From Macrosoma leucophasiata (lineage: Eukaryota; Arthropoda; Insecta; Lepidoptera; Hedylidae): a stretch of DNA of 64,000 nt. Each line of letters begins with the position of its first letter. Position 1 is the stretch's first letter. Below the pieces are notes generated by a model that worked only from the letters and a program-made list of their open reading frames with translations, was not told the origin of the DNA and made no database searches. Of this stretch, positions 42,983 to 54,082 are shown piece by piece. The stretch covers positions 10,377,001 through 10,441,000 of the forward strand of contig JAWQUS010000016.1 in the NCBI GenBank assembly GCA_036365455.1. Direction: 5' to 3'. The position numbers were made by a program, and so were the translations under genes.

Positions 42983-44089
42983 TTTAACAGAAAAAAAATC
43001 GATCAGGCACGTATACACGACGATACGTCACAGAATCTAATAATGTTGGTTAGTTTGATTGATAATTGCTCCAGTGCTTTTATGAGCTCTCTCTCATTTC
43101 ATATACCTATGTTAATGATGATAGTTCTTATTTGATCTGTAGGGAATCATCCAACTGAAAGATTGTGTACCTACTTGTGCCTGAATCAACCCTGAAAAAG
43201 AAACGGCTATGTATAATTAAATTAATGTGTAATGGACAGTATATAATTATTCAGAAGTTTTTTCGTTCCGGTACCTAATTGAAAGCACGCATACGAAATC
43301 GCTGACAAAAGTTACTAACAATTTTACAATCATTAGAAAAACCTTTAGTCGCTGTATTTATAACAACATGATGAAATCAATAAAATTGTTAGCAAAATTG
43401 AATGCTATTAAATGGGTTTTATTTTCGAATTAAATGGAGTTTGCATGCGTTGTGAGGAGCTAGTTTGTTTTGTTACCGTTTAAATTCAATAGTTATTTTG
43501 TGGATGTCTACACTATTTCAGATACATCAGAGCTACCCATTATTTGGACGGGATAGTAGTTAAAACAGCTTGAGCGTTAAAATAGGATTGGAGCGAATGT
43601 AATTGTTTTTCAATAGAAACATATTAAGTATTTAATTTGGTTTTTATTCTTGTTTTGTTGTTCTGAATAATTAAGCAAAGGTATCGCTTTAATATTTTCT
43701 GTTCTAATTTTATTGTTTTTGAGATCTCTTAGTAGTAGTATTAGTTTTACTTTTGGGCGAGTTCCAGTGGCGGTAGCTCACAAACTCTGGAAAGTCTCAT
43801 TTCCTTGAAAAACTCTTTTTGTTCGTGTAAGTGTACCGTCACGTCGGAAGTTTTCCGAGAACTTTGGAAACATTAGGAAAATTTCCTCGCGGTTGTCCAA
43901 AAAATTGACGTAAGTAAAACGAAATTGTTACTTTGATGACTTTGACGTAAGTAACATAACGATAACGTTAACACAAATCACGTAGGTACGTTAAATTGTC
44001 ACTTGAGTGTTTGTTACTAAAGTTTCTTCCATTATTTTGAATCAAAATTAATTAAAGCTCAGAATTAACATTTTGTTTTTTTTTTGTGT
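42983..44089. other. No feature recognised
   Basis: AT-rich DNA. I see no coding frame or repeat family I can support. Confidence 0.4.
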
Positions 44090-44152
44090 ATTAGTCCAAT
44101 GTAGATCTTGTCTATGACACAGTGTCATAGACAAGATCTACATTGGACTAAT
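44090..44152. repeat. Perfect inverted repeat, 31-bp arms, 1-nt centre
   Basis: Arms 44090-44120 and 44122-44152 (ATTAGTCCAATGTAGATC...) are exact complements around a single A. Confidence 0.95.
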
Positions 44153-44199
44153 CATAGAATTTTAGTATGATTTAGATAAATATATCAAAATTGATCCAA

Positions 44200-45115
44200 C
44201 TTTTATAATTAATAATAAAGATTTAATTGCAATTATATGCTACCTATTATTTATATGTGCTATTTACTTAAGGTTTGAATTCGGTGCCAAGCCTTAAACA
44301 AACAATTATATTTTAATCACTTAAATATGAATACAAGCAAATTAATACACTGAACAAAACGTAACCGGCGAATCGTGGGTGTTTGCATGTATGCTTGAAT
44401 TCATGCATTTACCTCTGCCTACCCCTTCGGGGATTACAGGCGGGAAGTTACGTTTTAATACAATGAAATGCCTACTTTAGTGATTTTGGCTTGGCACCGA
44501 CTTCAAACCTATTAGTAAATAGCACATATATTATAAATAATGGTTAGTATATAATTACAATTAAATCTTTATTATTTTTTACTTTTCAGTTTTGAAGTCG
44601 GTTTTTCATAACGTAGTTATATTTATTTAATACTTTTTAGTTTATTGCTGCATTGTCAATTAGATTAATGTTCACATATGTTATATTTGTAAAATCTGCC
44701 TCTTTTAGCTTCGTGGCAATTAGATACCTAATTTAAATTGTTTAGGTGTGTCGATACAAAATTATTACACGACTATAAGAAATCAATGAAAACATTTTAT
44801 TTACGAAGGAGTAAATAAGCTGTATTGTGTCGTCGATGAGTAAATGTGTCATTGTCACTTGTTGTCATGCGCATTAGGTTTATCTAGGACGTCAGTGCAG
44901 TGCATTTAACGCACTGTATGACAACTCGCCGTCTATTCCTATTCCTTTAGTCTGAGGTGAAAGTAAGTAAAAAATGCTCATAAAATGAAAACTAATGGGC
45001 CTATCTGAAGAATTACGTAAATCGGTCCGGAAATCTCGGCGAAATTCGCGTACATACATAAAAAAATATATATACCGAGAACCTTCTCGTTTTTTGAACT
45101 CAATTAAAAATAAAA
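44200..45115 (-). repeat. Dispersed repeat C, minus copy with foldback end
   Basis: Reverse of 19790-20655. At its left it also contains an imperfect inverted pair: 44214-44300 (AAAGATTTAATTGCAATTATAT...GGTGCCAAGCC) with 44488-44576. The pair encloses a SINE D fragment. Confidence 0.75.
44352..44455 (+). repeat. SINE D 3' fragment
   Basis: AAAACGTAACCGGCGAATCG...GCATTTACCTCTGCCTACCCC...GAAGTTACGTTTT; the ends AAAACGTAAC/GTTACGTTTT are mutually inverted. Confidence 0.65.
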
Positions 45116-45289
45116 AATAGTATGTCCTTTACAGTAAAAAAATATGTATTGTTGGCTTTAACAGTACCATCTTAACATTGAAAAGCATTTTTATTATTTT
45201 ATTAAAGAGGTATACGTTACTTTTAGCGACTAACAAGACGACTAACAACAAGATGTTAAGTGAATAAAATAATAATAATTCTTAGTATA

Positions 45290-45625
45290 AGTAGGATTCG
45301 ATAATGTGAGATGTTGAATATAGGCAGGTGCCGGATCTCACTCCATAGGCCCAGCCATCTAGTCCCCCCAGTTCACCCACATAGCCCAAAGTTTGGCAAG
45401 TCATTTTCATTACAATAGTCCCATTATATTCTGCGGGGTCTGTCTGTGTCTGTATTAACTATTGATGCAGCCAGAGAGAGGTCCCGCCGAATATAACCCA
45501 TTACAAAGTAGATCAAAATTCTCGAAAGGGCCTCTACGTGTTGGACCCCCCATGTCCCCGCGCAAGCCTGACAAAGGTCCGGGGTTCAAATTGGACCCCG
45601 TGCTGACGAGAGATTCTTAGTATTA
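45290..45625. other. GC-rich unidentified block
   Basis: GCAGGTGCCGGATCTCACTCC...TTGGACCCCGTGCTGACGAG stands out in GC content and lacks an ORF. It is probably a repeat, but there is no second copy in the window. Confidence 0.3.
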
Positions 45626-45679
45626 TTATTTTTTATTCACTTAACATCCACGTGGGTCATACTTCTGTACCACCTACAC

Positions 45680-45924
45680 CAGTATTTCCCAAGCATTGTT
45701 CTTCCATGGCCCGGTAATTATCACACTGCTTTTTACACTTCGTAAAATTTTGTAAAATAATAGTTATTATTTTTTAAAACAAGGCTTGGTGCGACCCGGT
45801 ATTTTATTAATTTATGTACGTAACTTAATTATCTTAGTTTCTAATATAACTAAGTATTTCGTGGAACCAACCCTTTCGAATCTCAGAACCTTGGATTCTT
45901 GCGAACACAGTTTGGGAACCACAG
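45680..45924. mobile_element. hAT-like MITE, 245 bp
   Basis: The left end CAGTATTTCCCAAGCATTGTTC and right end GAACACAGTTTGGGAACCACAG are imperfect complements of the CAGTGTTTCCCAAAC type common in hAT elements. There is no transposase; an 8-bp target duplication is not clear. Confidence 0.5.
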
Positions 45925-46167
45925 TCTATTCTCTTATTGGAAATAATATTTTTATTCGTATAACATTTTACTGCTTGTATTTTGTTAGAATCCGTTGATA
46001 ATGTAAATAAAACCATTTTATTGACAAATGCTTACAGATTTTGATTCGTGTTTACCAAAGTAATTATTCCATTTCGTTGTATCTACATTCTGCTGTAGCT
46101 GTAGCTAAGCTCAAAGTATTTGAAATTGATTTGAACATTAAGATTGTGGTACTCGTCTATTGTATAC

Positions 46168-46250
46168 CAGCTGTGCTCACGACTTCGTCCGCGTAGATAC
46201 TGAACAATATATTTTTTTAATTCTACGAGGATGAAGTTGGATTAAGCTAG
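46168..46250 (+). repeat. Dispersed repeat B, 5' fragment
   Basis: CAGCTGTGCTCACGACTTCGTCCGCGTAGATACTGAACAAT matches the head of repeat B. Similarity ends at GATGAAGTTGG. Confidence 0.6.
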
Positions 46251-46426
46251 GCTAAATTAAAAACGATTATGTAAACTGCATTCACTATGTCTAAAAATTT
46301 TGAAGCAGTGCTTGAAGTAAATTGTCAATTGACAATAACTTTTTTTCCCCTTAGGTACCCTATTTTGACGAAACAAATATAACATGTAATCCACCTGTGA
46401 AAACTGCGTGCAAATAAAAAAAAAAC

Positions 46427-46543
46427 CAGTTATTGGAATTCTTGTCTGTCTGTCTGTCTGGTATGTTATAACGTCGAAACTACTCAACAGTTTCGACGTT
46501 ATAACATACCAGACAGACAGACAGACAAGAATTCCAATAACTG
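46427..46543. repeat. Perfect inverted repeat, 55-bp arms, 7-nt loop
   Basis: Arms 46427-46481 and 46489-46543 are exact complements around ACTCAAC. Each contains (GTCT)4 or its complement and GGTATGTTATAACGTCG. Confidence 0.95.
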
Positions 46544-46638
46544 TTTTTTTTTGGTTTCTGTTACTCTTCTTTACTCGCCCCGTATCAGTTTATTGGAAAA
46601 AATATTTAATGTACAGATACTCGATTTTTACTGTCTTT

Positions 46639-46912
46639 TTTATGTAATGAAAGTGGCAAACAAGCATGCAGTACACATTGATGTTAAGTGATGACTGCAG
46701 CCTATAGACACCCACACAAAAACCAGAAGTCAAAATGCTTCTGAGGCCTAAGGTGTTATGCCTCTGTGCCGGAAATTACAAGGCCGTACATTACCACCTG
46801 ATCGGAACACGATAGTGCTGAATACAACCAGTTAGCGGCAAGTAGGTATATTAGGTAATGCGGTTGGAACCTACGCCTTCGAGTGCCTACATTGAAACTC
46901 TCCCACCAGTAA
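46639..46912 (-). repeat. SINE-like repeat A, near full length
   Basis: TTATGTAATGAAAGTGGC...CATGCAGTACACATTG to CTCTCCCACCAGTAA, reversed. Confidence 0.8.
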
Positions 46913-46964
46913 TATAATAATGAAGTATAATTAATTCAAAGAGCACATTGCTGATGTCAAAAAC

Positions 46965-47279
46965 CGAAGAACAGGGAGGTCTGCAGTCTGTGAACACATA
47001 GCGGATAAGCCGAACCATTACATCCGGTTTGATAAAATTCAAATACTCGCTAGAGAACACAAACCCATTCCACGAATGGTACGCGAGGCTATTGAAATTA
47101 AAAAACACCCAAATTTCGATAGAGAAGATGGATGGGGATTATCAACATCATGGGATCCCATACTTAGCAAGATTAAATCCCAGCCGCAGCAGTCTGCAAG
47201 ACCTCAAGATACCATAAGTAATTATTGTGTTAATCCTGAACGCTACGCAAGGCGTTTACGAAATCGATGGAGGTAGCTA
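46965..47279 (+). pseudogene. Penelope-like element, GIY-YIG domain C-terminus
   Basis: The plus strand reads H-Y-I-R-F-D-K-I-Q-I-L-A-R-E-H-K, R-M-V-R-E-A-I-E-I-K-K-H-P-N-F and D-G-W-G-L-S-T-S-W-D-P to a TAG at 47277. This is the end of the GIY-YIG endonuclease of Penelope-like retroelements, whose catalytic Glu lies in the REAIEIxKHP motif (present). The GIY-YIG core itself and all of the reverse transcriptase are missing by 5' truncation. The 3' tail (to ~47430) has GACCACGG and CGAAACGTCGGG blocks. Confidence 0.75.
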
Positions 47280-47430
47280 CATATATTTTTTTCAAACTCC
47301 TGTCAGACAAATGTCACCTCAGTCTGCCCGGGACCACGGAAGCTGAAAAGCGACCGAAACGTCGGGTTGATTTTAAAAATCATTTTAGTTTAATATACGC
47401 GAGATGAATCCGTAAAAATAGTTTTATTTC

Positions 47431-47888
47431 AATATAATTAATTCTTTCTTTTTAATATGATCCTAAATTATTGTGAATATTAATATATGTCAGTCAATCA
47501 GTATAATGTGATGCGTGTGGTGTGTTATATTCGTTATACATAGCATGTTTCCAACAAGTTACAAAATGAATAACGGAATTTTATAAAGAAGCTATTTTAT
47601 AATTGAATGGAGCGACCTTGACCAATTAAGAGATGCTATCCAACAAAGTAGGTATTTCCGCATAGTAAAGGGTCAACTATTAACAAGTTTACTTGCTGAA
47701 TACGGATAAGCGTTAGTTAAAGGGTTCAAAAGGGCCTTGGAACGAGTTTACATTTTTTAAAATTACAATTATTTATTCAATAAATTCAAAAATACTGCAC
47801 TTCTTTTTACTGATTTATCTGGGTGCCCGTGAGTTGCTGATTTTAGGCTTAGTGTAGTACCTTTTTAATTTACAATTATATAAAAAAA
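47431..47888. other. No feature recognised
   Basis: AT-rich DNA without supported features. Confidence 0.4.
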
Positions 47889-48160
47889 ACTAGCTGACCC
47901 GGCAAACTTCGTATTACCTCAGAATGAAATAATGTGTCAAATGTTTAATAGATTCCATACAAATAGTCCGTATTTGTACGGAAAAATAAAATTGTGGTTT
48001 TTACTATTTCCCTTCAATTTCTTCATATTTTCTTACCTTTTAAACCTTCCCTGGACTTCCAAAAATAATTCAAAACCAAAATAGCCAAATCGGTCCAGCC
48101 GTTCTCGAGTTTTAGCGAGACTAACGAGCAGCAATTGATTTTTATATATATAGATAACTT
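47889..48160 (+). repeat. Dispersed repeat J
   Basis: CTAGCTGACCCGGCAAACTTCGTATTACC to GCAATTGATTTTTATATATATAG, same family as 1616-1825. Confidence 0.75.
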
Positions 48161-48219
48161 TTGGTTAATACTGGATCATACGAAAACACTTACGGATCGC
48201 TAAAGAAATCTGGCTTACA

Positions 48220-48341
48220 TTAATACTTCTCTGTACACGATATTAGACTATCGCCACCAAAGCCACCAAAGCCACCAACGCCATCAACGCTATCAACCCC
48301 AACGCCACCACCAATGATACCAACGCCACCAATTTCACCAC
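48220..48341 (-). CDS. Candidate terminal exon, glycine-rich protein
   Basis: On the minus strand an acceptor TTTTGTTTATTAG leads into ~40 open codons ending TAA at 48220. The peptide is Gly/Val/Phe-rich (G-G-E-I-G-G-V-G-I-I-G-G-G, then D-G-V-G-G-F-G-G-F-G-G-D) and ends S-C-T-E-K-Y. Gly-rich tails like this occur in insect cuticle, silk-like and antimicrobial proteins, but they also arise from GGTGGC simple repeats, which this sequence largely is. No upstream partner exon was found. Confidence 0.3.
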
Positions 48342-48581
48342 CTAATAAACAAAATTTACTACTTAAATTATGAGCTAAGTAAATAATGAAAATATTGTAG
48401 TAAAATGTTCGTTGAAGGGTTAAAAATATGTTACTGGGTCTGAAAGTTATGCCTAAATACCTATTTAGATTACCTACTGCTGTTTTAATGTTAAACATAA
48501 ATAACGACAAATAAAAATGTCACGAATAACTAGCAAGGCCATCTGAAATGGAAATGCGTGATTAGGAAAATAACATAATCT

Positions 48582-48876
48582 ATACAAATAAATAAAATTG
48601 GAGTGTCTGTTTGTAATATTAAAATAACCGCGTTTCACTAAATGTTTAGGTATGTGTATACGGTACATTTTTTTACAGTTTTTGTCTGTCTGTCTGTTTA
48701 TTTCGGCTAATCACGGTAACGGCTGTACCCATTTTGACGGGACTTTCACTGGCAGATAGCTTATGTAATAAGGAGTAACTTAGGCTCCTTTTATACTAGC
48801 TGCGCCCACGACTTTGTCCGGGTAGATACTGAACAATCATCAATTCTCACGCGGACGAAGTCGCGAGCACAGCTAG
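48582..48876 (-). repeat. Dispersed repeat B, near full length
   Basis: ATTGGAGTGTCTGTTTGTAATATTAAAATAACCGC to GCGGACGAAGTCGCGAGCACAGCTAG, reversed relative to 19196-19556. Confidence 0.8.
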
Positions 48877-48939
48877 TTAATTATATAAGTACCTACTTAT
48901 GATGTGTTAGTTGACAAATTATGTAGATACCTACTTGTT

Positions 48940-49228
48940 TACGTTTTTTTTATGTTATGGAAGTGGCAAACAAGCATGTAGTTCACATTGATGTTAAGTG
49001 AAGACTGCAGCCTATAGACACCCACATAAAGTCCGAGGGCAAAATGCAGATGCGTTACCATTCCTGAGGCCTTAGGTGTCATGCCTCTGTGCCGGAAATT
49101 ACAGGGCCGTACATTACCATCTGACCGGAACACGATAGTGCTGAAGACTACCATTTAGCGGCAAGTAGGTATATTAGGTAATGCGGTGGTGCCTACGCCC
49201 GCGAGCTCCGTCACTGGAGCTCTACTCA
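48940..49228 (-). repeat. SINE-like repeat A, full length
   Basis: TTTTTTTATGTTATGGAAGTGGC to CGAGCTCCGTCACTGGAGCTCTAC. Confidence 0.85.
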
Positions 49229-49276
49229 CTGGTTATGCAGTTATTTTGATATCGAAATCCTCACAAGTGCGCTATG

Positions 49277-49830
49277 AAAGGAGATGTTGCGAGCTCGGCT
49301 CTGGTTCGTACAGTACCTAAAAAAATGGGTAAATTAAGATTAAGAAGAATCCGAAAAAAATACAATTAATTTATTCAAGAATATATTTTAGAGTTACAAC
49401 CACATTTAATTCAAACGATTTTATCATTTTCAATCATGTTCAACATGGCGGTGATACAGCCTACAATTGGTATAGTACTTTGGTTGATAAAACAAAACTA
49501 ATGCTATCTGTATCTTACTAGTGTATCACATATTAACAATAAAACGATGTATCGAATCGATCAATTTAAAGAAGTTCCGATGAATTTCTTTAAATTGGAA
49601 ATCGATTAGTATCGATTATTAGTGGCATTTGTCAAAATGACATTGCCCGCCATATTCGCCATGTTGGTTTAAGGTTGCAATTCTAACCGCAAATAATGTT
49701 TTGTAACTGCAAACAAAGCTAAATAAGTGAAAATATACAGTAAAAAACGTTTTTATATTGGTTTTGCCTGGTAATGATATTGTGTACAATACATGGCCGG
49801 AGGTCCATACATTTTTGCAACATCTCCTTT
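49277..49830. mobile_element. DNA element M with 14-bp TIRs, copy 2
   Basis: AAAGGAGATGTTGC (49277-49290) and GCAACATCTCCTTT (49817-49830) bound it. It lacks the palindrome insertion of copy 1 but has ~170 bp of extra sequence at about 49435-49625 that copy 1 lacks. Confidence 0.75.
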
Positions 49831-50035
49831 AAAGAGTTCCTTCGATTTATCCAGGATCCCATCACCACATCTTGACATGGTAACAAGGTAGAGGTAACAA
49901 ACAAAAAACAAATTCAAATTGGTACATGCGTTTTCGAATAATCGGTGAACATAAGTACATAAAAATAAAGTTTCCGCCGAATTGAAATCCTCTTCTTTTT
50001 ATGAAGTCTGTTAAAAACTTAAAAACCCTACCGTT

Positions 50036-50312
50036 TATAGCCCCGTAATAACTATGGCAGGGACATAACAACTTACCCCCTTATTCATAAACGTATTTTA
50101 GTTAAAGTGTTGCTAATCTCTCCTTTGTCTTTTTCTATCCTGCACATTTAACAATGCAACTGACAAAGACAAAGCATTCTATAGCTAAAACGTATCTAAT
50201 GTACGTTTATGAATAAGGGGGTTAGATTTTGACCTCTGGTCTTTGGCTGCAGTCATCATTTAACATCAATGTGAACTGCATGACTTCTTTGTCACCACCA
50301 TTATGTAAAAAA
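50036..50312 (+). repeat. SINE-like repeat A split by a MITE
   Basis: GCCCCGTAATAACTATGGCAG...ACATAACAACTTA continues after the MITE as GATTTTGACCTCTGGTC...TGTGAACTGCATGACT to an A tail. Confidence 0.75.
50076..50221. mobile_element. 146-bp MITE, PIF/Harbinger-like
   Basis: The ends CCCCCTTATTCATAAACGTA and TACGTTTATGAATAAGGGGG are perfect 20-bp TIRs. TTA at 50073-50075 and 50222-50224 fits the TWA target of PIF/Harbinger elements. A fragment of the same family is at 28219. Confidence 0.85.
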
Positions 50313-50473
50313 AAGGTAAAGTTAAAAAACACGCAAATAATTCACAGTCGTTGTATTGAATACTTTTTGATTTTTAAAATAGGTAGTCCCTATTAGCTAT
50401 TTATTGTTGTTTCGTTTCACATTTGAGAGGCAGCAAGCTGTGCAGTGAGATCTAGATACTAACACCGTAAAGA

Positions 50474-50973
50474 GCCATTTAGATGGAGAGAGTTTCTCGA
50501 ATGTTTTGGTTCGAGAAATCGTACGCTACTATCACGAGCAATAATCGCCATAACATAGTCGTATCAAAATGTTTACACACAGGCAAGAACTAAAATCTCG
50601 CGTACGATTATGTCATACGAGTGTCGCTAGGACATATCGCCAGGCGATAATGACCTATGTTTGTTTACACGACCAAATTATCGTAAGCAGATTCTTGCTT
50701 AAGAGAATCTCGGCTTGTCTAAACACGATCTCGTATGACATATTTTCAAGTTCATACGTGTATCGTACAAATCAGTTTGAACCGATTTCAGTGCGAGATA
50801 ATAATATGTCATCTTTGAAATTCTGTTTACATGGACACAATAATATTCCGTTGCGAGGCGATTATCGTCCATGGCAACGTGAGAGAAGAGCGAGTGTTTA
50901 GACGAAAAAGAATGTTTTATATTCCTTCGATAATCGTATCTTCGAGACGAGAAACTATCTCCGTCTAAATGAG
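50474..50973. mobile_element. ~500-bp TIR element P
   Basis: CCATTTAGATGGAGAGAGTTTCTCG (left) and CGAGACGAGAAACTATCTCCGTCTAAATG (right) are imperfect TIRs of ~25 bp. The interior is rich in CGATTAT, ATCGTA and TCTCG words and has no transposase. A superfamily is not assigned. Confidence 0.55.
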
Positions 50974-51335
50974 GGAGCAAAGATACCTAACATTTAATTA
51001 CTTACACAAGTAGTTATTTACAGAATAATTTATCTGCACCACAAACATAGTTCTATTTTATTTCGTGTTGACTATGAAACAGTGTTTATCATCTGCGTAA
51101 ATATACAGCTAAATTAAACATTACTATTCTTTCAAACTACAGATGAATTGAACCGTATAACAATGAGATAGAGTTAAAATTTGAATGTGATATAACACAC
51201 TACATCCGATATTTCCCAGTGTTAGGATACATAGAATTCTACTCATAAATCTTTTATATGCCATCAGCGTTGACAAATGTGTGACGGAAAAATATGATTT
51301 CTCTTTTCATTTAGTAAAGTAGCGAATTCGAGACA
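50974..51335. other. No feature recognised
   Basis: AT-rich DNA without supported features. Confidence 0.4.
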
Positions 51336-51338
51336 TTT

Positions 51339-51625
51339 TTCTGGTGGTAGAGCTCCAGTGACGGAGCTCGCTGGCGTAGGCACCACCGCATTACCTAATT
51401 TACTTGTCGCTAAATGGTAGTGTTCAGCACTATCGTGTTCCGGTCAGGTGGTAATGTACGGCCCTGTAATTTCCGGCACAGAGGCATAACACCTTAGGCC
51501 TTAGGAGTGGTAACGCATCTGAATTTTGACCTTGGTCTTCGTGTGGGTGTCTATAGGCTGCAGTCATCACTTAACATCAATGTGAACTGCATGACTGTTT
51601 GCCACTTCCATTACATTAAAAAACA
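51339..51625 (+). repeat. SINE-like repeat A, full length
   Basis: TTCTGGTGGTAGAGCTCCAGTG to GCCACTTCCATTACATTAAAAAA. It serves as the plus-strand reference for the family: head GTGGTAGAGCTCC, end in a short A run. Confidence 0.85.
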
Positions 51626-51881
51626 AATTGCCCATCTGTATTTTCGATTTAGTTAAAAGCATGCATATTAATATAGAGTTCATTAAATAAATTCACAGAA
51701 CTACGGCTGACCGTCTAATCCGAACGTTTTGGTGCTAGTTTAGTTCGTAATTGTACCGATTTTGTTATTTTAATCTGTCTACGAAAGCAATAGCGATCCA
51801 ATCATATGACTCATTTTCATAAATAATTTGTGTACAATTATCACATTTCATAGCTGTCATTTCGCTTACATCTAACTATAC

Positions 51882-52133
51882 CTATAAATAAAAATAAATT
51901 GCTGTTCGTTAGTCTAGCTAAAACTCGAGAACGGCTCGACCGATTTGGCTAATTTTGGTTTTGAATGATTTTTTGAAGTCCAGGGAAGGTTTAAAAGATA
52001 AGAAAATATGAAGAAATTGAAGGGGAATAGTAAAAAAGACACTTTTTATTTCCCGATACAAATAGTCCGTAACCTTTGACACATTATTTCATTCTGAAGC
52101 AATACGAAGTTTGCTGGGTCAGCTAGTATTTCA
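51882..52133 (-). repeat. Dispersed repeat J
   Basis: TATAAATAAAAATAAATTGC...GGCTCGACCGATTTGGC to CGAAGTTTGCTGGGTCAGCTAGTA, reversed. Confidence 0.75.
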
Positions 52134-52204
52134 ATAAATGTATAACCCATGCCCATACGCAAGTAACGTATGTTCCTATAGTAATATTCAAATCCTTTGA
52201 TAAA

Positions 52205-52432
52205 AAACCCCAAAAAGCTTAATCAACTCTGATGGTTACCCTTTTTACTTTGCAATCAATCTGATCCTCTTGCATTCCACTGTTGCAGAATTGGAGCACG
52301 GCGTAATAATTGATTGGATAATACCTTTCATCGGGACGGTTTGCTCCGTGATCCTGGACTATGATTGGTGGATGCGACATTGTTTATTTACGAACTGTGA
52401 CAGTAAAATGTGTTATCCACGTCCATAGAGCA
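52205..52432 (+). repeat. Dispersed repeat F, copy 1
   Basis: TCAACTCT.ATGGTTA.C.TTTTACTTTGC, TAATAATTGATTGGAT and GATTGGTGGATGCGACA recur in order at 53690-53935. Confidence 0.7.
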
Positions 52433-53525
52433 ACACGGGCCACCGGCTGCCGCGGCGGTCCGGGGTTGAGTAGACATAGCGCTTATTACCAATGCAAAAC
52501 AGTTTGTCATTTTTTGCGGGGCGGACTACGTATGATACACACACACTACAAAAATCGTCTATTACTACGAAACTCACACCTTGACTTTAACAAAATATAT
52601 AAATAATTTCACGCACACATTTAAACATCTGGGCGACAGGCGTATGTCCATTCGGGCTTGTACTTTGACAGAGGGGAAAGCCTGCATAAGGCTACTCCCC
52701 TCCGGTCCGCCTATGTCTACTGTTGTCTACGTCATATGCATTGACAGTAAGTAGTATATGAAGTGATTCGCCAAGAATAAAATATGATAAATGAAAAAAC
52801 ATACAAGTCAGCTTTAAATGACTATAGCCACTTAGCTTCGTATTTCTTTATGTGTACTATAAAACGCATACCTAGATTTTACGTTCGATCATCATCAAAT
52901 TCAAATTATTATACTAAATCGAACTTGAGAAAGCTACTTTTGGATCGGACTAGTGTCCCTAATTTCAATCTAATCAGATTTTCAATAACCCTCCTTCTGT
53001 TGCAGTCGGGTAATAAATGTAATTACAGTGTCCAACAAAAAATATTGCATATTGACCTTAAGAAGGAGACTTCGGCTTATTTCGGGTCTGTAGAGCGTTA
53101 TCTCTTCCGCACCTTACCTTTGTGACGTTTGCCGACCATCTTGATCAAATTTTGAACAATACCGGACTATCATAGCTTACGTAGGCAGTGTGCAGCAGAA
53201 ATAATGCTTTACGAGGCCGAAACTAGCCGTTGATGGGTACTGTAAATACTCACGTACCGCAAGTCATTTCACTAATGTAACTGTTTAAAAATATGTATTT
53301 ACAACCGTTTAGTTGGTAGAGGGGGACCACTTCACTCTAACGAAAATTGGCACTTTAAAGCTTAATAAGTCACGAACAGTTAACTAAATCCAAAAATGAT
53401 GCTAGCACACCACTTACATTTTTGAAAGACCTATCCAACGATCCCACGCTATATAGAAAACGAAAAATAAAAAAAATATACATGCGTTACATGTAGGGGA
53501 CGTACCATAAATAATTTTATTATTC
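52433..53525. other. Unassigned; GC-rich block then AT-rich DNA
   Basis: Bases 52433-52740 contain GC-rich words (CGGCTGCCGCGGCGG, CTCCCCTCCGGTCCGCC) that look repeat-derived but are not matched here. Bases 52784-53125 are open in one frame without coding character. Confidence 0.35.
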
Positions 53526-53690
53526 ATGTTTTTATTCTACCACTTTGTCGGCGTGATTAAGGTGTATACTTGTGCCAAATTTCAAGTCTCTAGTACCAAT
53601 AGTTTTTGCGTTAAACCACGGACGGACAGACAGACAGACAGACGGACATGCCAATTAGAAGGGTTCCTTGTTTACTACGGAACCCTAAAA
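53526..53690 (+). repeat. Dispersed repeat G, plus copy
   Basis: GTCGGCGTGATTAAGGTGTATAC...(CAGA)n...ACTACGGAACCCTAAAAAGG; reverse of 976-1100. Confidence 0.65.
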
Positions 53691-53935
53691 AGGAACCTAC
53701 ATCAACTCTCATGGTTAGCTTTTTACTTTGCATTAAATCTGACCCCCTTGCATTTCATTTTTTTACACTGCTGAAGTGTAGCACGGCTGTAATAATTGAT
53801 TGGATTAGACCTTTGATCGGGACGGCTTGCTACGTGCTCCCGGTACATGATTGGTGGATGCGACACTATTTATTTACTAACTGCGACACTAAAACGTGTT
53901 ATCTACATCAAACGAATTCACGTATGAACAGGCGG
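53690..53935 (+). repeat. Dispersed repeat F, copy 2
   Basis: Direct repeat of 52205-52432, about 75-80% similar by eye. The two are 1.3 kb apart in the same orientation. Confidence 0.65.
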
Positions 53936-54082
53936 ACGCGGCATGAATAAAATATAATAAGTTTAGAGTAAAAATTCAGAAGTAACAATGCAACACACTC
54001 AATTATTTTTCAATTTGAACAAATCAAAATTGAATTAATAATTTGCGATAACGAAATTATTGGCTACATGTGCCAACACTCT

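Noticed and set aside
50569..50980. ORFs of ~100 codons on both strands
   Set aside because: They lie inside TIR element P and reflect its repeated words, not a transposase.
52784..53125. 113-codon plus-strand ORF
   Set aside because: No domain, low-complexity AT-driven composition and no splice context.
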